Counted from the first letter of the stretch, positions 15,550 to 24,300 are shown. The stretch: 36,102 nt of DNA from Candidatus Edwardsbacteria bacterium (GCA_018821925.1 JAHJLF010000019.1:1-36102); one strand, 5' to 3'. Program-made: numbers and translations. Notes: a model not told the origin generated them from the letters alone.

Positions 15550-17327
15550 TACTTGTATCCTTCCCTAAAGACGGCGTTCCCGATTTCCTTGATGTCTTTC
15601 GAATCCAGAGATACAAGCTGCATCATGATGTTTTTATTAGTATTGATATTGGGATACTTAGCTTTGTTTTTCAGAATATACTTGGAGATATCCTCAAATA
15701 GCTTGGTCACTGCCCTGCCGTGCGAGAGTTTATTGTTGCCGATATCCTGACTCAGGATATCCGATAGTGACAGGTGCGGCATTCTTCCATAACAGTTCTC
15801 TGATAATTTCGCCCGGTATTCCAGCTCCCATTGCCTGAATCCGAAAAGCCAGTGCCTGGAATCCAAGGCATGCTGCCCTTCGTGGATGACCGTTGAGGTG
15901 TTGAAATAGTGATCTAATAACAATCTGATGCACGCCGCTTTTTGTTCATCAAGAGAACAATCCTTATATGGTTGTATGGCTTCGTCCATGGCCTTGAGTT
16001 TGAGTTGGTTCCCCAGCCAAGATGAATAAAATACATCAAGGGGCGGACGATCTATAAAACCTTCCTCCTTTTCTTTATCCTCCGCTAATATTTTTGACCT
16101 TTTATTTTGATCGTTCAATAATTCCCATCTGCCGTAAGCGGCCCCATATTTGGGATCCATGACCACGAAGAATTCCTTGGTTTGCGACAAGAACCCGGAT
16201 GTAGTCCATCCGCCATTCTGGCCTTGGTAGTTCCAGTACCAACTGTTGAAACCGTTGGATACCATGTTTTTCAGGACCACCATCCGCAGCTTTCCGGTCT
16301 TTCCCCATTGGGATATTTCCCTCATGGTATCCAGCGTTACATGCCCGAAAAGACCACCCCAATAACCGTCTATATATCCATAATGTATTATGACATGGAA
16401 CTTTTTTTCGATCCTGCCGTTGACCTTGTTCAACCAACCCTTGTTGTGTTTCCTTGTTTTCCGGATATCGGGAAAAAGGCCGGCTATTTCGGCATATATC
16501 GGTACAAGTCGCGGCAGCAGGTCTTTTTCTTTTAATCTCCCCTGCACCGCCTGCTGCCGATAAAATTCATCAAGGGTTTTCTTGAGCGTCTCGCGGAAAA
16601 TAATAAATTTCGACACTTTCTCAAAAGATTGGAACATGTTGTCGTCATCCGGGGCTTGTTGCCGGGCCTTTTCAAATTCCATCTTGGCTTCATCGTAGAG
16701 CAGCAAACGTTCGTACAACTGACCCATGGTGCAATGATAATCCGGTTCTCGTTTATCGCGCATTATGGCCGATTGGTAGAGGGAATTCCATTCCCCGGGG
16801 CAGTAAGATGACGTTCCGCTTTCGTCAAACAGGTATTGTGATTTCCAAATACGGTATGCCTGGTCGTATTCGCCACCTTCGACATAGGCCACATGGAGAA
16901 GGTTATTGGCCTCCAGTAGGTATGGATTCAAGCGCACCGCTGTTTCCAGCTCGCGCTTCGCCTCGTCTTTTTTATTTAGCCGAAGGCAGGTCTTGGCCAG
17001 TGATAAGCAATAATCGGCATTGGCGCTGTCTAACTCTATTGCCCGGGAGTAGCTCCGCGCCGCCTGTTCATAGTCGGCTCGGGAAAATAGTATGTCGCCC
17101 TGGACGAAATAATTTTTCGCCTCTTGGGGCTCGGCCCCGATGGCTTTTTGAATTGACTCCAATGCACCGGAGTAATTTTGGCGATAGTAATATTGCGCAA
17201 ACGCCTTGTTCCGCAGGGCCTCCGGCTGCTGGGGATTATCCTTCAATATGTCGTCCAGTATTTTTTCCGAACCATTCAGATTATACTGCCACCAAATCGT
17301 ATTATATTTTTGCATCAGGGAATCCAT
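15549..17327 (-). CDS. TPR protein with C-terminal HExxH putative metalloprotease domain
   Basis: 592 residues from the ATG at 17327 (AGGAG eight bases upstream). Residues 20-230 hold about five TPRs ([48 protein letters not shown]). The C-terminal 300 residues match no family I know but contain HEGQH at 482-486 with acidic candidates for a third zinc ligand downstream (E501, E503, E510), as in gluzincin peptidases. The frame stays open upstream of the ATG and encodes a convincing signal peptide (KIILAISVCIIIAA then KPGEAS), but no ATG, GTG or TTG precedes it before the junction with a kbl fragment. The gene may have lost its start on insertion, or use a rare start. It ends overlapping the kbl start by one base. 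Confidence 0.7.
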   Translation of the reverse strand: MDSLMQKYNTIWWQYNLNGSEKILDDILKDNPQQPEALRNKAFAQYYYRQNYSGALESIQKAIGAEPQEAKNYFVQGDILFSRADYEQAARSYSRAIELDSANADYCLSLAKTCLRLNKKDEAKRELETAVRLNPYLLEANNLLHVAYVEGGEYDQAYRIWKSQYLFDESGTSSYCPGEWNSLYQSAIMRDKREPDYHCTMGQLYERLLLYDEAKMEFEKARQQAPDDDNMFQSFEKVSKFIIFRETLKKTLDEFYRQQAVQGRLKEKDLLPRLVPIYAEIAGLFPDIRKTRKHNKGWLNKVNGRIEKKFHVIIHYGYIDGYWGGLFGHVTLDTMREISQWGKTGKLRMVVLKNMVSNGFNSWYWNYQGQNGGWTTSGFLSQTKEFFVVMDPKYGAAYGRWELLNDQNKRSKILAEDKEKEEGFIDRPPLDVFYSSWLGNQLKLKAMDEAIQPYKDCSLDEQKAACIRLLLDHYFNTSTVIHEGQHALDSRHWLFGFRQWELEYRAKLSENCYGRMPHLSLSDILSQDIGNNKLSHGRAVTKLFEDISKYILKNKAKYPNINTNKNIMMQLVSLDSKDIKEIGNAVFREGYK

Positions 17328-17404
17328 AGAAGCTTCTCCTGGTTTTGCAGCGATTATTATACATACGCTAATCGCTAAGATGATTTTTATACCAGCATGA
17401 AATT

Positions 17405-17536
17405 TTATCTTAATATCCTTCCCATGCTGGCCGCCTGGGGCGTGTGGATGTAGCGCTCCTCCTTGAAAAGATCGGCGTTCTGCAGTTCCACCAGTTCGTT
17501 GCGGTAAAATTCCCTTACCTTGATGTGAAGTGCCAT
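17405..17536 (-). pseudogene. kbl: Truncated kbl 5' end (37 codons) fused to foreign sequence
   Basis: From the ATG at 17536 it reads [20 protein letters not shown] and continues as Kbl to PQAAS, then leaves homology at about 17424 and stops after MGRILR. DNA is identical to kbl copy 1 over 80 bases. The break lies just before the start-less signal-peptide segment of the TPR-HExxH gene, so this is an insertion junction. Confidence 0.92.
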
Positions 17537-17590
17537 GGTGAGTTGGTGATTACCCCTTGTGTTATATTAGAAGAAAAAAGTTAACTGGAT
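17529..17590 (-). repeat. Direct repeat R2, copy a (kbl leader and start)
   Basis: About 60 bases covering the kbl leader (TATAAC -10-like box at 17561-17566, ACAAGGGGTAATCACC) through the ATG. It is nearly identical to 18930-18991. Confidence 0.85.
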
Positions 17591-17722
17591 CGACAGTACT
17601 CTGCAATTTTCACTTTGCGAGTTAACTGTTTTTGCGCTACGTATTTTTGTTTGTGCGATTGTGCGTATGTGCGAGACGGACACGTGAGCCAGCTTCATAC
17701 CTTTTTTTATGTGCTAAGTCGA
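17537..17722. other. Non-coding junction segment between kbl fragment and transporter
   Basis: Apart from repeat R2a it contains only T/G-rich sequence with no credible gene; it is the 3' flank of the EamA transporter gene. No clear terminator seen. Confidence 0.5.
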
Positions 17723-18787
17723 TCAATCATCATGGCTGTGGCGATGATGTATGTCCGGGTTATGTGGGTGTTTGTGATTGACAGGAACGTGTTTGTGCGG
17801 ATGGGAATGCGTTTGTGAGACACGGCTTGCGGAATGTTCGTGGGTATGGTGCCCGTCAATGTGGTCATGAATATGATCGTGCTTGAATTCAAAATGCGTA
17901 TGCAGGTGCGTATGTTTTTCGGTGAACAATAAAAAGGCACCAACCACGATAAACGGCAAAGCAATAAAAAAAAGCGTGTTGGGCAGTTCCCGGAAGATCA
18001 AAAAGGAAAGGGCCGAGCCGATGAAAGGAGCAGTGGCAAAATATCCGCTGGTGCGGGCTGTGCCCAGTTCACGCAGGGATAAAATAAAGAAAACAATGCT
18101 CAGGCCGTAGCAAAAAAGGCCCAAAAGACACGCGAGCAATACTTTTACCAAACCGGGGAATGGGTTCCCAATAATTAACGCCACTGCCAGGCTTATAGCA
18201 CCGGCCACAATGCCTTTGACGATAACAATAGCTACCGGGTCTTTGGCCGAAATGTTTCTGGTGAAATTATTGTCCAGGCCCCACAGGACGCAAGCCGTTG
18301 CAACACCCAAGGCCCCAAGCGAAAAGCCCCATTTGCCGGACAGGTCAACTGATAATAAAATGACAGCGATGGTTACAAAACCAACAGCCAGCCAAATGCG
18401 TTTACTGATGGCTTCCCGAAAAGCTATAAAAGCAATCAGCGCAGTAGCGACGCCTTCAAAATTTAGAATTAGCGAGGCTGTTGCCGCAGGAGTGTGTTTT
18501 AAGCTGAACAGCAGAACAATCGGGGCGGTGATACCGCCAAAAAATGTTGCGGCGACCAGCCAAGGCAAGTCAGCCCGGCCTATTTTGGCTTCTTTCACCG
18601 GGTCATTTTTCGTAATACGCCGGATAAATTTGTAAAACAACAAACCGAGGCCGCTGCCCAGATAAAGAAATGAAGCCAATAAAACGGGTTGAATATCGCT
18701 TAATAATAATTTGGCTAAAGGCGCGCTGGCTCCGAACAATGACGCGGCCACTAACGCGTATAATATGGATTTATTCTTGCTATACAT
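17723..18787 (-). CDS. EamA/DMT-family transporter with histidine-rich C-terminal tail
   Basis: 354 residues. Two EamA repeats, about ten transmembrane helices in all (LYALVAASLFGASAPLAKLL starts the first; GLDNNFTRNISAKDPVAI the second), then a tail of about 65 residues in which nearly every second or third residue is His (HTHLHTH, HDHIHDHIDGHHTHEH, HRHSHDD). By the usual DMT topology the tail is cytoplasmic. EamA proteins export metabolites or act as importers; the His tail suggests nickel, zinc or cobalt binding and possibly metal transport or sensing. No clear ribosome site. The gene lies directly downstream of a kbl leader copy (R2b) and upstream of another (R2a). Confidence 0.85.
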   Translation of the reverse strand: MYSKNKSILYALVAASLFGASAPLAKLLLSDIQPVLLASFLYLGSGLGLLFYKFIRRITKNDPVKEAKIGRADLPWLVAATFFGGITAPIVLLFSLKHTPAATASLILNFEGVATALIAFIAFREAISKRIWLAVGFVTIAVILLSVDLSGKWGFSLGALGVATACVLWGLDNNFTRNISAKDPVAIVIVKGIVAGAISLAVALIIGNPFPGLVKVLLACLLGLFCYGLSIVFFILSLRELGTARTSGYFATAPFIGSALSFLIFRELPNTLFFIALPFIVVGAFLLFTEKHTHLHTHFEFKHDHIHDHIDGHHTHEHSASRVSQTHSHPHKHVPVNHKHPHNPDIHHRHSHDD

Positions 18788-18889
18788 AATATCGTTTCAG
18801 GATTGACACCTCTAACATGTTTGCGCCCATATTAGCAAACACACGACAACAACACAGCAACGGTAAATAGCGATCTTCCTCCTCGTTTT

Positions 18890-18916
18890 AAGCATAAACG
18901 GCGGGACGGGAGTTAA
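18890..18916. repeat. Direct repeat R3, copy a
   Basis: 27 bases identical to 20192-20218: half of a GC-rich hairpin. The other half is replaced here by the kbl fragment, showing a recombination junction near 18917. Confidence 0.85.
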
Positions 18917-18929
18917 TTCCTTTACCCTG

Positions 18930-18991
18930 AAGCGCCATGATGAGTTGGTGATTACCCCTTGTATTATATTAGAAAGATAAAAGTTAACTGA
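18930..18991 (-). repeat. Direct repeat R2, copy b (kbl leader, start and first codons)
   Basis: Second copy of the kbl leader with a TATAAT -10-like box (18963-18968). From the ATG at 18938 it encodes MALQGKG and then fuses to repeat R3a. It sits between the HNH gene and the transporter. Confidence 0.85.
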
Positions 18992-19037
18992 ATCATTGTT
19001 TGTTTGCTGGTGGGGCATTACCTGAAACGAATGCTAA

Positions 19038-20120
19038 TTAGACATTTCGCAATCTTGGAATCAGCATTCTAATTTTATTAATATAATCATTTCTATTACA
19101 TGCATAGTGCATTTCCCTATGACAGTTCGGGCAAAGCGCAAGAACATTATCTATTGTATCACTACCACCGTCAGAAAGTGACTTAAGGTGATGCGCTTCT
19201 AAGTAGATTGTACCATCATCCTTAATGAATGGTCCTTCCTTATTACACTTTTCGCACTTACCTGTAGCACTTTTTAAAATCCATGCTTTAACTAAAGGAT
19301 CCCTCTTGTAAATATATGTGTCCTTTTGTAACACCTTATCTGGTGTATTTACCCCGATTGGTTTACCAGTCTCAATCTTTGAAGAAAGAATAGTTGCACG
19401 TCTTTCATACTCATTAGCATCTTCAGTAGGCTCATAAATAGTTTTATCAAAAATGTTTTTCTTTTCCAATATATTTTTTATTTCATAAAACACATTGGGC
19501 CCTATATTTTTTGCAGGCAAATACCCTTTGATGCGTGGCAGACACAATGACTCCATAACAGATGAAATATTCTGCATTCTATACTCTATTGAACCCTTAG
19601 TTCTGTTTTTTAATATGCCGCTTCTTAAATCTCTGTTAATTTCAGATTTATTGCAAGGTTCATTCCTTGTTTCTTTCTCAAGCATTTGGAGGTAAGCATC
19701 TACAGCAGCAGATAATTCCTCCTGCGACCATGTTACATTGTCGTTTTGCATGTCTACAATGACATCATCATTTAATAAAGTTCCATGGTTTTCTGGTAGT
19801 GCATACCCTGAAGAAATAAGACGTGATTTAGCAATATTCAACTCTTCATCTGTAAAAAGAGATTTCCACTTGGGTTGTAGTGCAATAGCCTCAGCAGTTA
19901 AATCTAAACGTTTTAATCCCCAAAGTTTAGTAAATCCATCCGAGAGCTTTATTGTGTGAATAAGTTTTTTCGCTGTGCCAACACCCCCAAGTTCATTTAT
20001 CATTTGGATGAAGCCTGCAGGGTTATAATTACATTCTTTCTTTGCGGTAACAGCTGCCATACGTAAGGCATCTGTAAAACTATATTCAAGATCATTAAAC
20101 TCTTTGCTTTCTTGATTCAT
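19038..20120 (-). CDS. HNH endonuclease (McrA-like), probably mobile or defensive
   Basis: 360 residues from the ATG at 20120 (AGAGGG just upstream); the TTG at 20150 is less likely. The N-terminal domain (FIQMINELGGVGTAKKLI...SDGFTKLWGLKRLDLTAEA) is one often found before HNH domains. The C-terminal HNH module is complete: CEKC and CPNC zinc pairs, EAHHLKSLSDGG (catalytic HH), and NVLALCPNCHREMH. Such enzymes are restriction-type or homing-type nucleases. The gene is markedly AT-rich compared with flanking kbl and porin genes, and has repeat R3 on both sides (18890-18916, 20192-20218), so it is probably imported. No methylase neighbour, so modification-dependent restriction or homing is more likely than classical restriction-modification. 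Confidence 0.88.
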   Translation of the reverse strand: MNQESKEFNDLEYSFTDALRMAAVTAKKECNYNPAGFIQMINELGGVGTAKKLIHTIKLSDGFTKLWGLKRLDLTAEAIALQPKWKSLFTDEELNIAKSRLISSGYALPENHGTLLNDDVIVDMQNDNVTWSQEELSAAVDAYLQMLEKETRNEPCNKSEINRDLRSGILKNRTKGSIEYRMQNISSVMESLCLPRIKGYLPAKNIGPNVFYEIKNILEKKNIFDKTIYEPTEDANEYERRATILSSKIETGKPIGVNTPDKVLQKDTYIYKRDPLVKAWILKSATGKCEKCNKEGPFIKDDGTIYLEAHHLKSLSDGGSDTIDNVLALCPNCHREMHYACNRNDYINKIRMLIPRLRNV

Positions 20121-20191
20121 ATACCCTCTTTTATTGGTATTGTGCAACAATATTTCACATCAATATTAACCTTTGTCCAACACACAACAAC

Positions 20192-20218
20192 AAGCATAAA
20201 CGGCGGGACGGGAGTTAA
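20192..20218. repeat. Direct repeat R3, copy b
   Basis: Identical to R3a; here it forms the intact hairpin 20201-20230 (12-bp arms with one mismatch, loop TTTAAC on the minus strand). Confidence 0.85.
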
Positions 20219-20230
20219 ATCCCTTCCCGC

Positions 20231-20607
20231 CGCATAGTTACTCTCTAAATTACGGCTTGCAATAAGTAGATTGCTTCGTTTGTCCGGTACATTGGTCTTC
20301 TCGCAATGACACGTAAGCCCGTATGCAGGCATGCTTGCAATGACGCCCCCTCTCCAAATTTATTTGGAGAGGGCCGGGGTGAGGTCAAGACGGCCTGGAT
20401 TCCCGCTGGAGTTTATCCTGAGCAAGGCCGAAGGGCAGGAATGACACCCAGAAAGAAAATCCTCTGTGCCTCAGTGTCTCTGTGGTTTGATCCCGTTCAT
20501 GGATTCCCACTTTCACGGGAATGACCCCCAGAAAGAAAACCCTTGGTACCCCTAAAATTTATACCCGGAATCTGCGCAAATCTGCGCAATCTGCGGATAG
20601 CGTGCCC
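20231..20607. repeat. Non-coding region of clustered palindromic repeats
   Basis: About 375 bases without a gene. It holds remnants of several widespread intergenic repeat types: an inverted repeat CCCTCTCCAAA/TTTGGAGAGGG (about 20344-20370), GATTCCC...GGGAATGAC arms (about 20396-20525), a CTGTGCCTCAGTGTCTCTGTGG fragment near 20462-20486 related to the 14244 element, and CTGCGCAAATCTGCGCAA direct repeats (about 20570-20600). Confidence 0.6.
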
Positions 20608-21855
20608 CTATAGCCCGTACTTGGCGATGATCTGGTCCTTCTTCAGCCCCAGTATCCCGTACTTCTCCCCGATCTTGGTAAACGCCGCCAGGGCCTTGTC
20701 CAAATGCTCCATCTCATGCCCGGCCGAGATCTGGGTGCGTATACGGGCCTGCCCCTGGGCCACCACCGGGAAGAAGAAGCCCGTCACATAGATGCCCTCG
20801 GCGTACAGGTCGCGGGCGATATCCTGGGACAGCTTGGCGTTGTACAGCATCACCGGAACGATGGGGGTGTCGCCCTGTTTCAAATCGAACCCGGCCTTGG
20901 TTAGCCCCTCGCGCCAGTACTTGGTGTTCTTCTCCAGCTTGTCCCTGCGGTCGGTTGATTTGGACAGCAGTTCCAAAACCTTGATGGACCCGGCCACCAC
21001 TGCCGGAGGCATGGTGTTGGAGAACAGGTAGGGACGGGCTCTCTGCCGGCACATCTCGGCGATCTCTTTGGGGCCGCTGACCGAACCGCCGGTGGCCCCG
21101 CCCAAACCCTTGCCGAAAGTGGTGGTGATGATGTCCACCCGTTTCATCACGTTGTGGTACTCGTGGGTGCCCCGGCCGGTCTTGCCGATGAACCCGGTGG
21201 CGTGAGAATCGTCCACCATCACCATGGCGTCGTACTTGTCGGCCAAGTCGCAGATCTTGTCTAATGGAGCGATGTCGCCGTCCATGGAGAACACCCCGTC
21301 GGTGATGACCATCCGCAGGCGGCAGCTCTGGGCCTCCTGCAGTTTTTCTTCCAGGTGGGACATGCTGTTGTGCTTGTAGTTGAACATCTGGGCCTTGCAC
21401 AGCTTAAGGCCGTCGACGATGGAGGCGTGGACCAGCCGGTCCGAGATCATGGCGTCCTCCGGGGTCAGCACCACGTCAAACAACCCGGCGTTGGCTTCCA
21501 TGCAGGAGGGGAACAGGCAGGTGCCCTCCATCCCCAGGAACTCGCTCATCTTTTCCTCGAGCTCGTTGTGGATGTCCTGGGTGCCGCAGATGAAGCGGAC
21601 CGAGGACAGCCCGTAGCCCCTCGAATCCAGGGCCTCATGGGCCGCCTTGACCACCTCGGGGTGGCTGGACAGGCCCAGGTAATTGTTGGCGCAGAAGTTC
21701 AGCACCTGCTTGGGCTCGGCCCCCTTGGGGAACTCCACCTTGATGCTGGCGGCCTGGGGCGACTGGATGTATCGTTCTTCCTTGAAGATCCCCTTGTCCT
21801 TCATCCCCTGCAGTTCGCCGGCGTAAAAATCCTTGGCTTTGGAACTATAGGCCAT
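20608..21855 (-). CDS. kbl: Glycine C-acetyltransferase-like alpha-oxoamine synthase, copy 2
   Basis: 415 residues, same fold and reaction class as copy 1: [11 protein letters not shown] (53-63), [17 protein letters not shown] (186-194), [20 protein letters not shown] lysine K249 in TTFGKGLGG. Clear ribosome site TTAGGAG. It differs from copy 1 by a C-terminal extension (KKDQIIAKYGL) and scattered substitutions, so it is an older paralogue rather than a recent duplication. Unlike copy 1 it follows genes for an acyl carrier protein and an acetyl-CoA synthetase on the same strand. That context leaves open a different acyl donor or an acyl-ACP substrate, though active-site motifs look like Kbl rather than serine palmitoyltransferase. 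Confidence 0.88.
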   Translation of the reverse strand: MAYSSKAKDFYAGELQGMKDKGIFKEERYIQSPQAASIKVEFPKGAEPKQVLNFCANNYLGLSSHPEVVKAAHEALDSRGYGLSSVRFICGTQDIHNELEEKMSEFLGMEGTCLFPSCMEANAGLFDVVLTPEDAMISDRLVHASIVDGLKLCKAQMFNYKHNSMSHLEEKLQEAQSCRLRMVITDGVFSMDGDIAPLDKICDLADKYDAMVMVDDSHATGFIGKTGRGTHEYHNVMKRVDIITTTFGKGLGGATGGSVSGPKEIAEMCRQRARPYLFSNTMPPAVVAGSIKVLELLSKSTDRRDKLEKNTKYWREGLTKAGFDLKQGDTPIVPVMLYNAKLSQDIARDLYAEGIYVTGFFFPVVAQGQARIRTQISAGHEMEHLDKALAAFTKIGEKYGILGLKKDQIIAKYGL

Positions 21856-21888
21856 CGTATCTCCTAACTGTTAATTCTTGATTGAGCT

Positions 21889-21984
21889 TGTCACCCTGAG
21901 ATTGCTGCACGCTTGGCAGGTTGAAGGGTAAACCTGCCATCCCTCAGCCAGTAAGGCAAAGATGTGATCTCGGGATGACAGTTG
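21889..21984. repeat. Nested inverted repeat between kbl copy 2 and acp
   Basis: Outer arms GTCACCCTGAGAT / ATCTCGGGATGAC, inner hairpin GGCAGGTT / AACCTGCC. An extragenic palindromic element; it could end or stabilise the transcript. Confidence 0.6.
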
Positions 21985-21994
21985 ATTAGTTGGG

Positions 21995-22252
21995 TTAGAC
22001 CTTCACCCCGAATTTCTTGATCAGCTCGATGATGTTGTTGACCGAGTCGAAGGCCTCGGGGGTGGCGGCATCGTCCGGCAGCTTGATCTGGAATTTCTTT
22101 TCCAAGTAGGTCTTCAAGGATACCATGGAGAACGAGTCCACGATCCCGCTGGAGATCAGCTTGGTGTCCTCCTTGACCTCCATGTCTGAATCCTCGTCAA
22201 GGTATTCTTTTTTCACATATTCTATGATCATGTTCTTGATGTCGTCGGACAT
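21995..22252 (-). CDS. Acyl carrier protein
   Basis: 85 residues, acidic, four-helix ACP pattern with the phosphopantetheine serine in GIVDSFSMVSL (S40; DSL is usual, here DSF). Ribosome site AGGAG. The sequence diverges from fatty-acid AcpP (no DSLDTVE signature), so this is a specialised carrier of the type found with alpha-oxoamine synthases, amino-acid activation or lipid-modifying enzymes. It lies between an acetyl-CoA synthetase and an alpha-oxoamine synthase, and a holo-ACP synthase is encoded about 2 kb upstream, on the same strand. Confidence 0.88.
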   Translation of the reverse strand: MSDDIKNMIIEYVKKEYLDEDSDMEVKEDTKLISSGIVDSFSMVSLKTYLEKKFQIKLPDDAATPEAFDSVNNIIELIKKFGVKV

Positions 22253-22318
22253 TTTCGTCTCCTAAAATTAATGACGTTATTTAAATATTGTGCATGGATT
22301 TTTTACCCACAGGATTTT

Positions 22319-22397
22319 GTCATTCCTGCCCCTTGTCATGCCTGCGCAGGCAGGCATCCATACTTTTAACCTGGATTCCTGCTTTCGCAGGAATGAC
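22319..22397. repeat. Palindromic repeat between acp and acs
   Basis: Outer arms GTCATTCCTG and CAGGAATGAC; inner palindromes CCTGCGCAGG and GGATTCCTGCTTTCGCAGG. Same class as pieces at 20396-20525. Confidence 0.7.
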
Positions 22398-22444
22398 GTT
22401 GGAATGTACTTTCGCGCTTTTTAGCGTGTTTCGCGGGATGGTGC

Positions 22445-24145
22445 CTAGTCGTTTTCCAGTGTCGAGATATCGCCGATCTCCTCGCCCCACTCCTTGGCCC
22501 GCAGCATCCGGCGCATGATCTTTCCGCTCCGGGTCTTGGGCATCGAGGCCATGAACTCTATCTCCTGGGGCATGGCCAGCGGCGATAGTTTCTTGCGGAT
22601 GAAGTTCATGATGTCCATCTCCAGGTCGCTGTCGGCCTTGAAGCCCGGCTTGAGGGCGATGAAGGCCTTGACCACCTCCATGTTGATGGGGTCGGGCTTG
22701 CCCACCGCGGCCGACTCGGCCACCGCCGGGTGTTCCAGTAAAGCGGACTCGATCTCGAACGGCCCCACCAGGTGTCCTGCCGTGTTGATGACATCGTCAT
22801 CCCGTCCCACAAACCAGTAGTAGCCGTCGGCGTCGATGCTGGAGCGGTCGCCCGACAGGTACCAGCCGTTCTTGAACTTGCCGTCGTAGGTCTCCTTGTT
22901 GTTCCAGTAGGCCCGCATCATGGAGGGCCAGCCGGGCCGGAAGGCTATCAGGCCCACCGTGCCGGGCTTGTCCACCGGCTCAAAGGTCTTGGGGTTGACC
23001 ACGCTGGCAATGATGCCGGGGAATGGCTTGCCCATGGAGCCGGGCTTGACCTTCATCCCGGGGTAGTTGCAGATCATCATGGCCCCGGTCTCGGTCTGCC
23101 AGAAGGTGTCGTAGAACGGCTGGCCGAAGGCCTTTTCGGACCAGATCACGGCCTCGGCGTTGAGCGGTTCGCCCACGCTGGCCAGGTGTCTTAAGGATGT
23201 GAGGTCGTGCTTCTTGACCGCGTCGAATCCCTCCTTCATCAGCATCCGGATGGCGGTGGGAGCCGAGTACCACATGGTCACCTTCATTCTTTCGATGAAG
23301 GCGTACCAGTTCTGGGCGCTGAAGCCGGCATCCAGCACCACCTGGGTGACGCCGTTGGACCAGGCGCCGATAATGCCGTAGGAGGTTCCGGTGACCCAGC
23401 CGGGATCAGCGGTGCACCAGTAGATGTCGTCGGCTTTAAGGTCCAGCACCCACTTGGCGGTGATGTATTGGGCCACCAAAGAATTGTGAACATGCTGGGC
23501 CCCCTTGGGTTTTCCGGTGGTGCCGGATGTGTAATGCAGGACCGAGGCGGTCTCCCTTTCTACCTTGACTATATCGAATTTCTCCACCCGGGGAAGTTTT
23601 TCCATGGCAAACGCCGCTTCGCCGGCATTCAGCGGCTTGTCGTCGGCGTCAACTATGATGATGGTGGCCAGCTCCGGCAGGTCCTTGCGGATGCGGCGGA
23701 CCTTGCCCGCATGTTTTCTGGTGGTCAGCACCGCCTTGGTCTTGGCGTCGTCCAGCCGGGTGATCAGCGCCTCTTCGCCGAAGGCCGAGAACAACGGCTG
23801 GGCGATCCCGCCCATTTTTAGGATGCCCAGGAAACAGATATAGAGCTCGGGGATCTTATCCATAAACAGGCAGACCCGGTCGCCTGGTTTGACCCCCTGG
23901 TCCTGGAGGAATTTGGCGGTGGTGTTGCTGTAGGCCCGGATGTCGTCATAGGTATATTTCTTGACCTCACCGGTGAATCCCTCCCAGATCAGGGCCAGCT
24001 TGGAGCCCAGGCCTTTATCGCAGATCCGGTCGCTACAGTAATAACCAATGTTGTACTGGCCGTCTTTTCCATACTCCAGCTCCTGCTCCGCTAGTTTCCA
24101 ATCGAAACTCTTGTAGCGATCCTCGTATGACCCGATGTTGCTCAT
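22445..24145 (-). CDS. acsA: Acetyl-CoA synthetase (AMP-forming)
   Basis: 566 residues; acetate + ATP + CoA to acetyl-CoA via acetyl-AMP, cytoplasmic. Seen: P-loop YTSGTTGKPKGAQHVH (about 209-224), DTFWQTETGAMM with the Trp that in Salmonella Acs closes the pocket for acetate, YLSGDRSSIDADGYYWFVGR hinge, and the C-terminal KTRSGKIMRR catalytic lysine. It is shorter than Acs (about 650) and matches the AcsA/BACS length class. Ribosome site AGGAG. With the ActP-like symporter and DUF485 protein upstream on the same strand it fits acetate scavenging; with the ACP and Kbl downstream it could also feed acetyl groups to that pair. Confidence 0.9.
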   Translation of the reverse strand: MSNIGSYEDRYKSFDWKLAEQELEYGKDGQYNIGYYCSDRICDKGLGSKLALIWEGFTGEVKKYTYDDIRAYSNTTAKFLQDQGVKPGDRVCLFMDKIPELYICFLGILKMGGIAQPLFSAFGEEALITRLDDAKTKAVLTTRKHAGKVRRIRKDLPELATIIIVDADDKPLNAGEAAFAMEKLPRVEKFDIVKVERETASVLHYTSGTTGKPKGAQHVHNSLVAQYITAKWVLDLKADDIYWCTADPGWVTGTSYGIIGAWSNGVTQVVLDAGFSAQNWYAFIERMKVTMWYSAPTAIRMLMKEGFDAVKKHDLTSLRHLASVGEPLNAEAVIWSEKAFGQPFYDTFWQTETGAMMICNYPGMKVKPGSMGKPFPGIIASVVNPKTFEPVDKPGTVGLIAFRPGWPSMMRAYWNNKETYDGKFKNGWYLSGDRSSIDADGYYWFVGRDDDVINTAGHLVGPFEIESALLEHPAVAESAAVGKPDPINMEVVKAFIALKPGFKADSDLEMDIMNFIRKKLSPLAMPQEIEFMASMPKTRSGKIMRRMLRAKEWGEEIGDISTLEND

Positions 24146-24211
24146 CCCGTTATCTCCTATTTATTGATATTTTCAATTATTACAGAAAACATTCAAACGA
24201 CACCATGAACG

Positions 24212-24290
24212 AGAATAAAAATGACAAGATTTACAGGATCCTTTAACCTGGTAATTAACCCTGTGAAATCATGTTAATCCTGTCTATTCC
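24212..24290. repeat. Degenerate inverted repeat (GATTTACAGGAT type)
   Basis: GACAAGATTTACAGGATC and ATCATGTTAATCCTGTC arms between acpS and acs; a repeat type common in intergenic spaces of related genomes. Confidence 0.5.
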
Positions 24291-24300
24291 TAAAAAAGGT

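Noticed and set aside
17613-17818. Small plus-strand frame with repeated Val/Met-Arg-Val (17615-17818)
   Set aside because: Antisense of the His-rich transporter tail and its flank; no ribosome site.
18812-20332. Two short frames sharing LTPVPPFML (18812-19018 and 20117-20332)
   Set aside because: The shared peptide is only repeat R3 translated; neither frame has other support.
20608-21855. Serine palmitoyltransferase instead of Kbl
   Set aside because: ACP context suggested it, but sequence motifs match Kbl closely through the whole length; kept only as a hypothesis about substrate.
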